Below are positions 9,909 through 19,305 of a DNA stretch of 64,000 bases, piece by piece. Position 1 is the first letter of the stretch. Each line of letters begins with the position of its first letter. The position numbers and the translations under genes are program-made. This DNA comes from an uncultured Clostridium sp. GTDB taxonomy: Bacteria > Bacillota > Clostridia > Lachnospirales > Lachnospiraceae. Below the pieces are notes generated by a model. The model saw nothing but the letters and a program-made list of their open reading frames with translations. It searched no databases and was not told the DNA's origin. The DNA lies in the NCBI GenBank assembly GCA_946498245.1, contig CAMMNN010000005.1, forward strand, positions 1 to 64,000, given 5' to 3'.

Positions 9909-10952
9909 ATGAAAAAATGGAAAACTGCTGTTGTACTGACTGCTTTTTTCTCCCTTCTGCTTCCCGGCACAGCTTTTGCCAGGGAACGGATTGAAGAAAT
10001 CTCTCTCAATTTTTCCGCTGATATGGGTTCCGAGGATCCATGGCCTTCCGTGGAAATCACCCCGGAAAACGACGGCTATATGATAGAAGATTTTCAGTTT
10101 CTGTCAGACAGCAGTGAAAAATATCCGCAGGGAACCGTAACACTGCTTGCCGATGACGACTATTATTTTGGTACCATTAAGCGAACCGACTGCACTTTAG
10201 AGGGCGAAGGCGCTTCCTTTGTCAAAGCAGTAAAAGACTCCAGCCGCAAATTAAGGCTGACGGTTTCTTTCCGTGAAATGGGCGACGGGGAGGTCAGCGC
10301 CCCCTCAAGCCTTTTCTGGAGTGAAAGCGGAACGGTTTCCTGGGAACCGGTTCCCGGAGCCAGATCCTACCAGCTTCGGCTGATGCACAACGGGAAAGCT
10401 GTCAGCACGGAAACCTTTGAAACAAAGGAAAGCTCTTACAGCTTTGCTTCACAGATTACCCAGACGGGAACCTACAGTTTCCGCATTCGTTCCGTCAGCC
10501 GCTACAATTCTTCTGTTTACAGCGACTGGATTACCTCTCCCGGCTTTCAGGTCAATGAAGCCACATTGGAGCTGATCCGTTCCATAGCCGGCAATCCCTC
10601 AGGAGAAAACGCCTCTGCCAATGGAAATGACGGAGCCGTATCCCTTACGCCGGGACAATGGCAGTGGTTCTCTTCCCAAAATGCCTGGTACTGGCAGAAT
10701 CCTGACGGAACCTACGCTTACCAGCAGTGGATCCATACGTCAGACGGCTGGTACTATACCGGCAGCGACGGCCACATGGCCTCAGGCTGGCAGTGGATTA
10801 AAGGAAGCGACGGTCTGTCCCGCTGCTACTACTTTGGCACAGGAGACGGAAACGCTCAGGGCAGAATGTATGCAGGAACCACAACTCCTGACAATTACAC
10901 CGTCAATGGAGACGGAGCCTGGACAGTCGATGGAAAAGTTCAGGTTCAGTAA
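9909..10952 (+). CDS. Secreted protein paralogous to the preceding gene, with cell-wall-binding repeats
   Basis: Signal peptide; same domain layout (…QNPDGTYAYQQWIHTSDGWYYTGSDGHMASGW). Confidence 0.82.
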   Translation: MKKWKTAVVLTAFFSLLLPGTAFARERIEEISLNFSADMGSEDPWPSVEITPENDGYMIEDFQFLSDSSEKYPQGTVTLLADDDYYFGTIKRTDCTLEGEGASFVKAVKDSSRKLRLTVSFREMGDGEVSAPSSLFWSESGTVSWEPVPGARSYQLRLMHNGKAVSTETFETKESSYSFASQITQTGTYSFRIRSVSRYNSSVYSDWITSPGFQVNEATLELIRSIAGNPSGENASANGNDGAVSLTPGQWQWFSSQNAWYWQNPDGTYAYQQWIHTSDGWYYTGSDGHMASGWQWIKGSDGLSRCYYFGTGDGNAQGRMYAGTTTPDNYTVNGDGAWTVDGKVQVQ

Positions 10953-10963
10953 CCCGATAAAAA

Positions 10964-10995
10964 TGGGCTGGCGATAATCGCCAGCCCCATCTTTT
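10964..10995. terminator. Terminator between convergent genes
   Basis: GGGCTGGCGAtaaTCGCCAGCCC hairpin followed by CATCTTTTT. Confidence 0.75.
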
Positions 10996-11003
10996 TATAT
11001 CTT

Positions 11004-11948
11004 TTAGTCCAAAACCATACGGGCCGCCCCGTAAATTCCGGCGTCATTTCCCAGCTTTGCTAAAGCTATGGTTCCTTTGTTCTCTGAAATCACTGCGTAT
11101 TTCTGGTAGTATTTATTAATCCGGTCTACCAGGAATTGTCCTGCCTTTGATACGCCGCCTCCAATAACAAAGACTTCCGGATCCACTATCATGGACACCT
11201 GAGACAATACCAGTCCCAAATATCTGCTGGCGGTTTCCACTACTTCATCGGCAAGAACATCGCCTGCTTTCGCAGCGTCCAGCACATCTTTTGCTGTCAC
11301 GCCATCCCCCTTTTCCCTGAGAACGGACGGCGCCTCGGAAGCTGCCATTTTCCGGCGGGCTTCTCTGGCAATTCCCGTTGCGGAGGCAATCTGCTCCAGG
11401 CAGCCCACGCCGCCGCAATTGCAGCGCTCGGTTTCCTCGTCTCTTACGTGAATGTGGCCTATCTCTCCGCCCAGGCCATGCTTGCCGGGAATAATTTTTT
11501 CATCCAGAATTACGCCGCCGCCGACGCCTGTTCCCAGAGTCACCATAACAATATCGCTGTAGCCTTTTCCGCCGCCCTGCCACATTTCGCCTAATGCAGC
11601 CACGTTGGCGTCATTTCCGCCTTTTACGGGAAGACCTCCTAAAAGGGCGCTCAGTTCTCTCTGAGGATTCATTTCCCTCCATCCCAGGTTGACGCAGACC
11701 TCTACGTAACCGTCAGGCATAACCGGGCCGGGGATTCCCATTCCTGCTCCGGCTACATTTTCCATGGCAATCTCTTCTTCCTGCAGTTTGCTCTTAATGG
11801 AAGCGGCAATATCCGGCAGAATATTTTTAGCCCCGTCCTCTGTCCGGGTAGGAATCTCCCATTTATCAATAAGTCTTCCGGAAATTTCAAAGAGTCCCAA
11901 TTTTACAGTGGTTCCCCCTACGTCAATTCCAATGCACACTTTCTCCAT
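11004..11948 (-). CDS. ROK-family glucokinase
   Basis: IGIDVGGTTVKLGLF, GTGVGGGVI, ROK zinc motif CNCGGVGCLEQ. Confidence 0.93.
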   Translation of the reverse strand: MEKVCIGIDVGGTTVKLGLFEISGRLIDKWEIPTRTEDGAKNILPDIAASIKSKLQEEEIAMENVAGAGMGIPGPVMPDGYVEVCVNLGWREMNPQRELSALLGGLPVKGGNDANVAALGEMWQGGGKGYSDIVMVTLGTGVGGGVILDEKIIPGKHGLGGEIGHIHVRDEETERCNCGGVGCLEQIASATGIAREARRKMAASEAPSVLREKGDGVTAKDVLDAAKAGDVLADEVVETASRYLGLVLSQVSMIVDPEVFVIGGGVSKAGQFLVDRINKYYQKYAVISENKGTIALAKLGNDAGIYGAARMVLD

Positions 11949-12024
11949 TTTCTTATGCTCCTTTTCTTTGTTATTCTCTTTTGAGCCGCCGGAGCCTTTC
12001 GGATTTCCGGCGGATTTCATACAT

Positions 12025-13407
12025 TTAGCGGAATGTGATTCCCCTCATTTTTTGAGGTCCTGTAAAAATAAATTGATTCGGCAGGCTTCCGCAGGTAATT
12101 TTGCTGATCTGGAAATCAAAATCTCCTTCAAACTTCTTGATTCCCGCCATGTTATAAATACAACAGGAATTATCGTCATACAGGAAGACATATTCCCCAT
12201 CAATGCCGGCGTGCTGATAATCAAAATCAAAACCCTTTTCAAATACTTTGCTGCCGTTTTCCCGGTACACTACCAGCTTGTGAGGTTCCGGCCCCTCTTG
12301 ATTGGCTGTAACCAAACCTATGTATTTGTCGGAATAAAACAGGCTTTCAATCCTTTCTTCTTCCGTCTGAACCGTTAAAACCGGGCTGGCCCTGTTTTCC
12401 GATGAGAAAAATGCCAGTCCTGTGTCAGCGCAGGCAAAAGAATAGGTTTCCGACATAAAATGAACCCGGGGCACCAGCTTGTCCACAAATGCCTCTTCAT
12501 TGGCGCTGACAATACGGTCCGGTATGTTCTGTCCCACTTCCTCGGAATAATCGTAAATCACTACTCTGCTTTTTAAATCCGCATTCTGTATGTAGGCATA
12601 AGAGCAAATAAGCTGCGTCCCGTCCGGTGAAAAGCTCAGATCCATTAGATAGCCGTTTTTAGAAATCGTGGATTTCATCGTCAGATTCAGCTCATTTCCG
12701 TCCCGCTTAAACATAGATACGTAGCTGGATTTAGAGTCTTCCAGGACAGCCGCCACCACTCCTTCTCCGGAAATGGCAATACGGGTAATGGGCAGCAGAG
12801 TCTTTGCCGTTCCCTGGTAGCCGTCTTCATTGCAGATGTAAATCTCATTCCCCTGTTGGTCAGCCACAGCGGCAAAGGAGCCGTTGACTACCGCAATAGG
12901 CGCTTTCATTTCATAGGTCTGTACCCATACGGCCTTTCCTTTTTCATCAATATAAGAAGCCCCGTCCTTTGTGTATTTTAAAAGATTCCTTCCAAAACGA
13001 ATGTAATTGGGAGCGCTGCCTTCCGCGCCGGCATCGCCGGCCGTCAGATCGGTTTCCCAGCTTACCCGGTATTCCTGGTACTGGTAATATTGTATCAGAT
13101 AATAAACCGTACCCGCTGCGGCTGCCAAAAGCAGCAGGATCGCCGCAGCAATAGCCGCTCTTTTCCGAATTACCCGGCGATGGGCCTTTTTTACCGTCTT
13201 TACCTCGTCTTCCCCGCTGTACCTTTCATAATGTCTGCCGCTTTCCGAATGTCTGGTTCCCGTGCCTTTTTGGGAGGAATCCGCCGCTGTCTGGTTTGAC
13301 ACAATCTGCTGGCGGAGCTGCTCCTTCTTTCTCTCCCGGTTCATGGCGTTTAAATCGCTCATTCCCATTTCTCCTCGGTGTGCTGTAATACGTTCAGTAT
13401 ACAACAT
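12025..13407 (-). CDS. Single-TM protein with beta-propeller-like ectodomain (DUF5711-like)
   Basis: TM near residue 85-110, repetitive beta-rich C-terminal region. Confidence 0.6.
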   Translation of the reverse strand: MLYTERITAHRGEMGMSDLNAMNRERKKEQLRQQIVSNQTAADSSQKGTGTRHSESGRHYERYSGEDEVKTVKKAHRRVIRKRAAIAAAILLLLAAAAGTVYYLIQYYQYQEYRVSWETDLTAGDAGAEGSAPNYIRFGRNLLKYTKDGASYIDEKGKAVWVQTYEMKAPIAVVNGSFAAVADQQGNEIYICNEDGYQGTAKTLLPITRIAISGEGVVAAVLEDSKSSYVSMFKRDGNELNLTMKSTISKNGYLMDLSFSPDGTQLICSYAYIQNADLKSRVVIYDYSEEVGQNIPDRIVSANEEAFVDKLVPRVHFMSETYSFACADTGLAFFSSENRASPVLTVQTEEERIESLFYSDKYIGLVTANQEGPEPHKLVVYRENGSKVFEKGFDFDYQHAGIDGEYVFLYDDNSCCIYNMAGIKKFEGDFDFQISKITCGSLPNQFIFTGPQKMRGITFR

Positions 13408-13435
13408 TTCCGCCGGAAACGCATTACCTTTTTCC

Positions 13436-14743
13436 TTAATTTTCTGCTGGCTCTCCTTCAGCAGCAGCTTCTGGCACTACCAGTTTCTGCCCGGATATAA
13501 TATGATTTTGATCCGTCAGGCCATTAAGCTGGCAGATTTCTTCCAAATGGTTGACGCTGTGATAGAGCTTAAAGCAAATTCCATAAAGGGTTTCTCCGTC
13601 CTGTACCGTATACAGCATCTGTCCCGGTCCCGGCTCTGTCACCTTCTGCATCACCATGCCGCTGGCAGCCGGCTGTACAGCTCCAGCCGGTTCCTGAGAG
13701 GCCGGCGCTTCTCCGGAAACAGGCAAAGACATTCCCGTTTCCTCCGTTCCCTGGCTCCCTTCCGCCTGAGTCGGGCTGCTCTCCCCCAAAAGGCTTTCCG
13801 TATCAGAATCTGCAGTCCCTTCCAGTCCATTCTCCGTATTTCCCACCGGGAAGGCTTCCGGAACGTCCTCTTCTGTGGGAAATACTTCGCCCGGAATCTC
13901 TTCCACCTGTATCTTGCTCCCTGATGGAGACTGCTCCCCATCTCCTTCTCTTACGCCTGCCGGAATTACAGAGGCAATAACGCCCTCCATATCTTTCATT
14001 TTTTCATAATTGTTAAACATGACAACGCCTCCGGCCAGCACGACAATGGCCAGAGCGCTGCATAGTCCGCCCAGAATATTGACGGAATTTCTGTGTACGG
14101 CGGCCTGGGCTTTTTTAGATTCCATTTTTTGGCGGAAATCCCGGATAACCGGATCGCTTCCCCCATCTTCTACCCTTCGCCCTTCTTTCTGATTTACCAT
14201 ATAATCCTGCATCATCTGGTTTCGCTCATAATAGATGCAGTGCCCTTTTAATTTATAGAATCCATCGCTGGACGTTATGTAAATGGATTCCTCTCCTTCC
14301 AGTCCCCCGTTCAGGTACATAAGCTGATTTTTGCCGTTAAAATACTGAATATGCTGCTTCCAGTAATTTAGGGGGCTTAGAGTGCAGCCCGGGGCTCCGC
14401 ACAGGAACCAGCCCTGAACCGTCCGTTTTGGAAACTGCTCTTCTATGCTCTGGTAGGCCCGCTTCCAGCCATCTTCTGAAAACGTCACCTGCTCCCCTTC
14501 CGTCGTCACCCCTTCCATTTCCATAGCGCCGTCTACAAAAATATACGGGATTCCTTCGTGCTCTTCCGTGCTTCCCAGCAGAAGCCCTACCCGCAGGTCT
14601 TGTCCGCCTGCCGGATAAAGACGCTTCAGGTAGGTATTTACATAGTCTTCCACATATAGTCTGACGGTCTGATCCCGCTCTCCAATCTGCCGGATATTTT
14701 TCGGCAGTTTGGGGAACGGATTATACAACTCTCCCATAATCAA
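13436..14743 (-). CDS. Single-TM protein: N-terminal MPN/JAB-like domain, TM, acidic linker, C-terminal LysM
   Basis: C-terminal LysM (YTVQDGETLYGICFKLYHSVNHLEEICQLNGL…GQKLVVP); TM GGLCSALAIVVLAGGVVMF. Confidence 0.72.
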   Translation of the reverse strand: MIMGELYNPFPKLPKNIRQIGERDQTVRLYVEDYVNTYLKRLYPAGGQDLRVGLLLGSTEEHEGIPYIFVDGAMEMEGVTTEGEQVTFSEDGWKRAYQSIEEQFPKRTVQGWFLCGAPGCTLSPLNYWKQHIQYFNGKNQLMYLNGGLEGEESIYITSSDGFYKLKGHCIYYERNQMMQDYMVNQKEGRRVEDGGSDPVIRDFRQKMESKKAQAAVHRNSVNILGGLCSALAIVVLAGGVVMFNNYEKMKDMEGVIASVIPAGVREGDGEQSPSGSKIQVEEIPGEVFPTEEDVPEAFPVGNTENGLEGTADSDTESLLGESSPTQAEGSQGTEETGMSLPVSGEAPASQEPAGAVQPAASGMVMQKVTEPGPGQMLYTVQDGETLYGICFKLYHSVNHLEEICQLNGLTDQNHIISGQKLVVPEAAAEGEPAEN

Positions 14744-14801
14744 TCACCCTGCTTTCCTATTCTATCTAACCAAGAATAGCACAGCGGGAATGAAAATCCT
14801 G

Positions 14802-15398
14802 TCAAACCAGGGCCGCTTTTGACCATAATTTTTCGACAAGCCGTATACTGTCGCTGATACAGTCCGCCAGCCGCATAACCACTGCCAGACGGACGCTCTG
14901 GAGCATCAGGGGATCATAATTTCCGCAGCCTCCCACAATTCCTGTGATAAAAATATCGCCTACCTCCCTCAGCTCCTTGCTTACGCCTAAACCGGGCTTT
15001 AAAGCGCCTTTCCCAAGGGTTACGTACCCAATATGATCCGACTTTCCCACAGAGGCGTCAATGGCCACTACAGCGTGATCCGGATACCCTTCTCTCAGAA
15101 AACGCATATAGTCTTCCAGATTCATGGCGTGAACCGGGCGTTCCAGGGTTCCGAACACAGGAATCCCCATTTTTTCATTTTCTTTCAGTTTATATCCAAT
15201 CAAAGGCCCCAGACTGTCGCCGGTAGAGCGATCCGTTCCGATACACAGAAACACTACGCCCTTTTTTCCGCAGTCCAATTCCTCCAAGATCATTTCATAA
15301 AGTCGGGCCGCCAGATGCTTTGCGTCAAATTCCCGGCGTGTATCGTAATAAAAAATTTCCTGCTGCGGATGCACAGCAATTCGTTCCCAAAATTTCAT
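14802..15398 (-). CDS. yyaC: Sporulation protein YyaC-like (GPR-related fold, DUF1256)
   Basis: VVFLCIGTDRSTGDSLGPLIGYKL and VVAIDASVGK motifs. Confidence 0.88.
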   Translation of the reverse strand: MKFWERIAVHPQQEIFYYDTRREFDAKHLAARLYEMILEELDCGKKGVVFLCIGTDRSTGDSLGPLIGYKLKENEKMGIPVFGTLERPVHAMNLEDYMRFLREGYPDHAVVAIDASVGKSDHIGYVTLGKGALKPGLGVSKELREVGDIFITGIVGGCGNYDPLMLQSVRLAVVMRLADCISDSIRLVEKLWSKAALV

Positions 15399-15553
15399 TC
15401 CTTACCGCCTTTAAGTTTGTCCTGATTTACTTTCATTATAGACGGGGGAAAAGAATTTTATGCACAGAAAAAGAATCCTGGGATACGGGTTTGTCTCCAG
15501 GATTCTTTCTTCAGGGGCCATTGGCTCCGCCCCCTATTCTCTTTCATTTTTCT

Positions 15554-16186
15554 TTATTGGCCAAATATCAGATTCCACACTTCTTCCAGGGTATCTGGAT
15601 CTATCTTTAAAATCCCTGTTTCCCGTTCTCCGCCTTCCTCTTCCGTCTCCTTCTCATCTTCGCCGGGAATTAAAATTCTGTCGGCCTCTTCCGCTGAAAT
15701 TATCCTGCCTCCAAGGGTAATGTACCATTGGCCTCCTTCTCTGACCATATTGGCTGAAGTGCTCCCTCCGAAATTGCCTTCTGTAAAATACACAGTGGCC
15801 CGATCCCCTTTTATCCGGGTTTCTGTCACTATGAAATCGATTTGGGGATAGTCCTCCGTATCGTAGGCTCCCAGCTCTTCAAACAACGGTATCAGGGCAA
15901 TGAGGTCTTCTGCGCTGATGTCCAGTTCTACCCCTATAATCGCTCCGGCGAGCCCCAGGATCAAATCCATTCCCGTCATGATGGATTCCATGCTCTCTTC
16001 GTCTATGCAGGCAATCATTCCGTCTACGTCCATTGCATTATAGGCGCTTTCCAGCTCCTCTATGGTATCCTCCGGCAGCGCTTCCCTGGGAGCCGGAATC
16101 GCGGCGCAGCCCCAGCAGCCGGCGGCTATGGCAGCCCCTGCCGCCACGGAAAGCAGGGCTTTGGCTTTTCTCCTTATCCATTCCAT
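15554..16186 (-). CDS. Putative lipoprotein, unknown function
   Basis: N-terminal lipobox-like AAIAAGCWGC. Confidence 0.6.
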   Translation of the reverse strand: MEWIRRKAKALLSVAAGAAIAAGCWGCAAIPAPREALPEDTIEELESAYNAMDVDGMIACIDEESMESIMTGMDLILGLAGAIIGVELDISAEDLIALIPLFEELGAYDTEDYPQIDFIVTETRIKGDRATVYFTEGNFGGSTSANMVREGGQWYITLGGRIISAEEADRILIPGEDEKETEEEGGERETGILKIDPDTLEEVWNLIFGQ

Positions 16187-16201
16187 TTCTGTTTTTCCTT
16201 T

Positions 16202-16966
16202 TTACTGGAACATAATCCGGGAATTGAGGTCATCTATAAAGTCTTCCAGCTCTTTTTCCGACAGCAGATTTCCTAATTGGGAACGGGCCTCGTTTTCCAT
16301 CTGTTCTGCAATATCGCTTCTATTGGTGGTATATTTCCCTACTCTTGACAGATACTTTTCCTCAATACTCTCCTTTGTTGCTTCTATAATTTCTTCCGCA
16401 GTAGCCAGCGCCACCCACTGTTTCGGATCCTCCTCGCTGGGGACATAAATCTTTCCCGTTGAGTTATACTTCATATTCCCCTCTACGGCGTCGGTCTTAA
16501 TGGCTCCGCCCTGCTGGGGATCGGCGTAATACCAATAGTAATCCTTGTCGCTCTTTTTGACCACCGGCTCAAAATATCCTACCGCCATCTGACCATTGGA
16601 GTGGAAGTAGTACCGTTTCCCGTTTTGGTTTTTCCAGGCGTCTCTCAGCATAATGCCGTTGTTGTCGAAGAAATACCATTTTCCTCCGATTTCTCTCCAA
16701 CCTGTAGCCCTGGCTCCATCAGGATCCATATAGTACCAGTCTTCACCGGAAGGGAGCCAGCCTGTTCCCATATATCCGTTTTCTCCAAAGCTGTACCACT
16801 TCCCATCGATTTCCACCATAAAACCGGACATATAGTTGCCGTTTTCCGTTTCATACCGCCAGCCCTTATCATCCTGTTTCCATTCTCCGGCCCAGGCCGT
16901 TCCTGCCATGCATACGGCGGCGCTTACTGCAGCTAACATGGTTATTGCTTTTCTCATCTTTTTCAT
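16202..16966 (-). CDS. Secreted cell-wall-binding repeat protein
   Basis: Signal peptide; several GW/KWYYF repeats. Confidence 0.82.
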   Translation of the reverse strand: MKKMRKAITMLAAVSAAVCMAGTAWAGEWKQDDKGWRYETENGNYMSGFMVEIDGKWYSFGENGYMGTGWLPSGEDWYYMDPDGARATGWREIGGKWYFFDNNGIMLRDAWKNQNGKRYYFHSNGQMAVGYFEPVVKKSDKDYYWYYADPQQGGAIKTDAVEGNMKYNSTGKIYVPSEEDPKQWVALATAEEIIEATKESIEEKYLSRVGKYTTNRSDIAEQMENEARSQLGNLLSEKELEDFIDDLNSRIMFQ

Positions 16967-17001
16967 GTCCTTTCCTCCTCGTTCATTATAAGATAATACT
17001 T

Positions 17002-19305
17002 TTAATTTGCTCCAACATTTCCGTTATTCATAATAAAATCCTGTATTCCCGCCCCCTGGCCTCCATAGGGCGCGTTTACCGTTTCACTGGCCGGTGTTTC
17101 CGCCGGCTGCGTCTGAGGCGCCGGTGTTTCCGCCGGCTGCGTCTGAGGCGCCGGTGTTTCCGCCGGCTGCGTCTGGGGCGCCGGCGTTTCTGCAGGACGG
17201 GTCTGGGGCGCTGGCGTTTCCGCCGGACGGGTCTGAGGCGCCGGCGTCTCCGCTGGCCGGGTTTGCCGGGTTGCCGCCGGCGTCTGCTGTCTGCTCTGAG
17301 TGCTGGCCGGCGCTCTTCCCTTGCTTACTGTCAGGACAACTTCCGTTCCTTTTTCTACCATGTGGGCTTTTCCTCCCACTGTAGACTTCAAATCCTGGGA
17401 AATAACCTGGCCCGCTGCATAACTGCTGTTATATTCTTCTACTGTGCTCCACTCCAGTCCCAGGGCTTCCAGCTCTTCTATGGCGTCTTCTAACATCTTC
17501 GTTTCCACATCTGGGATCTCCACCATCTCTTTTCCGGCGCTGACTACGACTTTTACACTGTCTCCTTCATAGAGAACCGCGCCGGCCTCTTCTTCCTGGC
17601 TGATGATAATGCCTTCCGGAATGGTATCGCTGTATACTTCTTCCATTTCCAGATACAGGCTGCGCTCTCCCAACAGCTCCTCAGCCTCCTGGTAGGCCAT
17701 TCCCACAACGTCAGGCATTTCCGTTTCCACAGAACTGTCCCTGCCTTCTTCGCCCAGAGAAATCACCAGAAGGATTTCCGAGCCTTTCTTAATCTTTGTT
17801 TCCGCTTCCTGACTCTGGCTGACTACCGTTCCGGGAGCCTTCTGGGAAGCCTCTTCCTTCAGCGCCACTGTAAATCCGGCTTTTTCCAGCTCCTTCACCG
17901 CATCTTCCCAGTTTTTATCCACTACTTTCGGCACTGTCACAGTCTCCACACCGCCGCAGATGGTAACCACAATTTCGCTTCCCGTCTCCATAATCTGCAT
18001 TTCCCGGATAGCGGGACTCTGTTCCAGTATCTTATCCGCCGGTATAACATCATCATACTTTTTGTTTTCCGCCACTCTCATCTGCAGTCCGATGTCATCG
18101 CACTTTTTCTGAGCGTCTTCCACATACTCGTTTAAAAGGTTGGGCGTCCGCACCTGATTTTTCTCTATCCTGCTTTCCATATCTAAGAAAGATACGTCCA
18201 GGGAGATTACTCCTGTCGTCAGCAAGACAATGACGGCGATTATGGCGGCTCCTAATGTTCCCGCTATTGCTATAACCCACCAGGGAATCTTCGGGATCTC
18301 CGGTTTGTCTTCCGTCGCCTGTCTCTCTATAACATTCTCTGCGTGCAGCTCCTTTGCAAACTCCGCCGCCGACTGGGTTCTGTCACAGATTTTGACATTC
18401 AGGGCATTCATGATGGCTGTTTCAATATTCTTGGGAATCTTAACTCCCATTTTGGAAGGCTTTTTCAGCGTATCCTTGGCCTTGCGCTCCATGGCGTCTT
18501 CCGGAGTCACCCCGGTCAGCATTTTATAGAAGGTAGCGGCAGCAGCGTAAACGTCAGTCCAGGGGCCTTGATCTCCCCGGCTGCAGTACTGCTCTTCCGG
18601 GGCGTATCCCGGTTTGATCATAACGGACAAGCTCTTGCTGTATTTCGTCGTAGCGTACCTGGAAGATCCAAAATCGCAGATCTTGACCCCGCCGTCCTTC
18701 AGCAAATAAATGTTGTCCGGAGCAATATCCCTGTGGATTATCCCTTCCTCATGTACCTTTTCCAAGGCTCTCAGCACTGTGAGAATAATAGGCAGGGCCG
18801 TTTCCAGAGGCAGCCTTCCCTCCTTCTCAATACGCTCCTTCAGGGTTTCCCCTTCCAGATATTCCATAACAATGTAGGCCGTATTGTTTTCCTGAAAGCA
18901 GTCAAAAATATGTACAATATCCGGCTCCTGCTGAAATTTTGCCAGACGCTTCCCTTCATTAATAAGATTGGTCAGACCGGCCTGAAACTGCTCCTCCTTC
19001 TCCCCGGTATAAACCGTAACCTTCGTTTCCGTAGGCCTTCTGGTGGAAAATTCGCTGGGCATATATTCTTTAATGGCCACTTTCATTTCTAAGTCCGTAT
19101 CGTAGCCAAGATACGTGATTCCAAATCCTCCAAATCCCAGTACCCTTCCTATAATGTACCGTCTATGAATGCGGGAACCGGGGGCAATATGGTAGGCTTC
19201 TCGCGCCTCTGTCCCCCGGATATAGCCGCAGTAAGGGCAAATCTCAAATTCGCCGTCATACTCTTCCATGCAGCCCATACATCTCACTTTTTCCATGCTT
19301 CTCAT
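17002..19305 (-). CDS. Ser/Thr protein kinase: zinc ribbon - kinase - TM - PASTA repeats - Pro/Thr-rich repeat tail
   Basis: CMGCMEEYDGEFEICPYCG; GFGGFGITY, VAIKEY, HRDIAPDN, DFG; PASTA-like VPKVVDKNWEDAVKELEKAGF…; PAETPAPQT repeats. Confidence 0.93.
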   Translation of the reverse strand: MRSMEKVRCMGCMEEYDGEFEICPYCGYIRGTEAREAYHIAPGSRIHRRYIIGRVLGFGGFGITYLGYDTDLEMKVAIKEYMPSEFSTRRPTETKVTVYTGEKEEQFQAGLTNLINEGKRLAKFQQEPDIVHIFDCFQENNTAYIVMEYLEGETLKERIEKEGRLPLETALPIILTVLRALEKVHEEGIIHRDIAPDNIYLLKDGGVKICDFGSSRYATTKYSKSLSVMIKPGYAPEEQYCSRGDQGPWTDVYAAAATFYKMLTGVTPEDAMERKAKDTLKKPSKMGVKIPKNIETAIMNALNVKICDRTQSAAEFAKELHAENVIERQATEDKPEIPKIPWWVIAIAGTLGAAIIAVIVLLTTGVISLDVSFLDMESRIEKNQVRTPNLLNEYVEDAQKKCDDIGLQMRVAENKKYDDVIPADKILEQSPAIREMQIMETGSEIVVTICGGVETVTVPKVVDKNWEDAVKELEKAGFTVALKEEASQKAPGTVVSQSQEAETKIKKGSEILLVISLGEEGRDSSVETEMPDVVGMAYQEAEELLGERSLYLEMEEVYSDTIPEGIIISQEEEAGAVLYEGDSVKVVVSAGKEMVEIPDVETKMLEDAIEELEALGLEWSTVEEYNSSYAAGQVISQDLKSTVGGKAHMVEKGTEVVLTVSKGRAPASTQSRQQTPAATRQTRPAETPAPQTRPAETPAPQTRPAETPAPQTQPAETPAPQTQPAETPAPQTQPAETPASETVNAPYGGQGAGIQDFIMNNGNVGAN
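17085..17266 (-). repeat. About six copies of a 30-bp tandem repeat encoding PAETPAPQT(R/Q)
   Basis: 30-bp periodicity read directly from the sequence. Confidence 0.9.

Noticed and set aside
17094-17384. Plus-strand ORF across the PAETPAPQT repeats
   Set aside because: The 30-bp repeat stays open in several frames; the minus-strand kinase tail explains it
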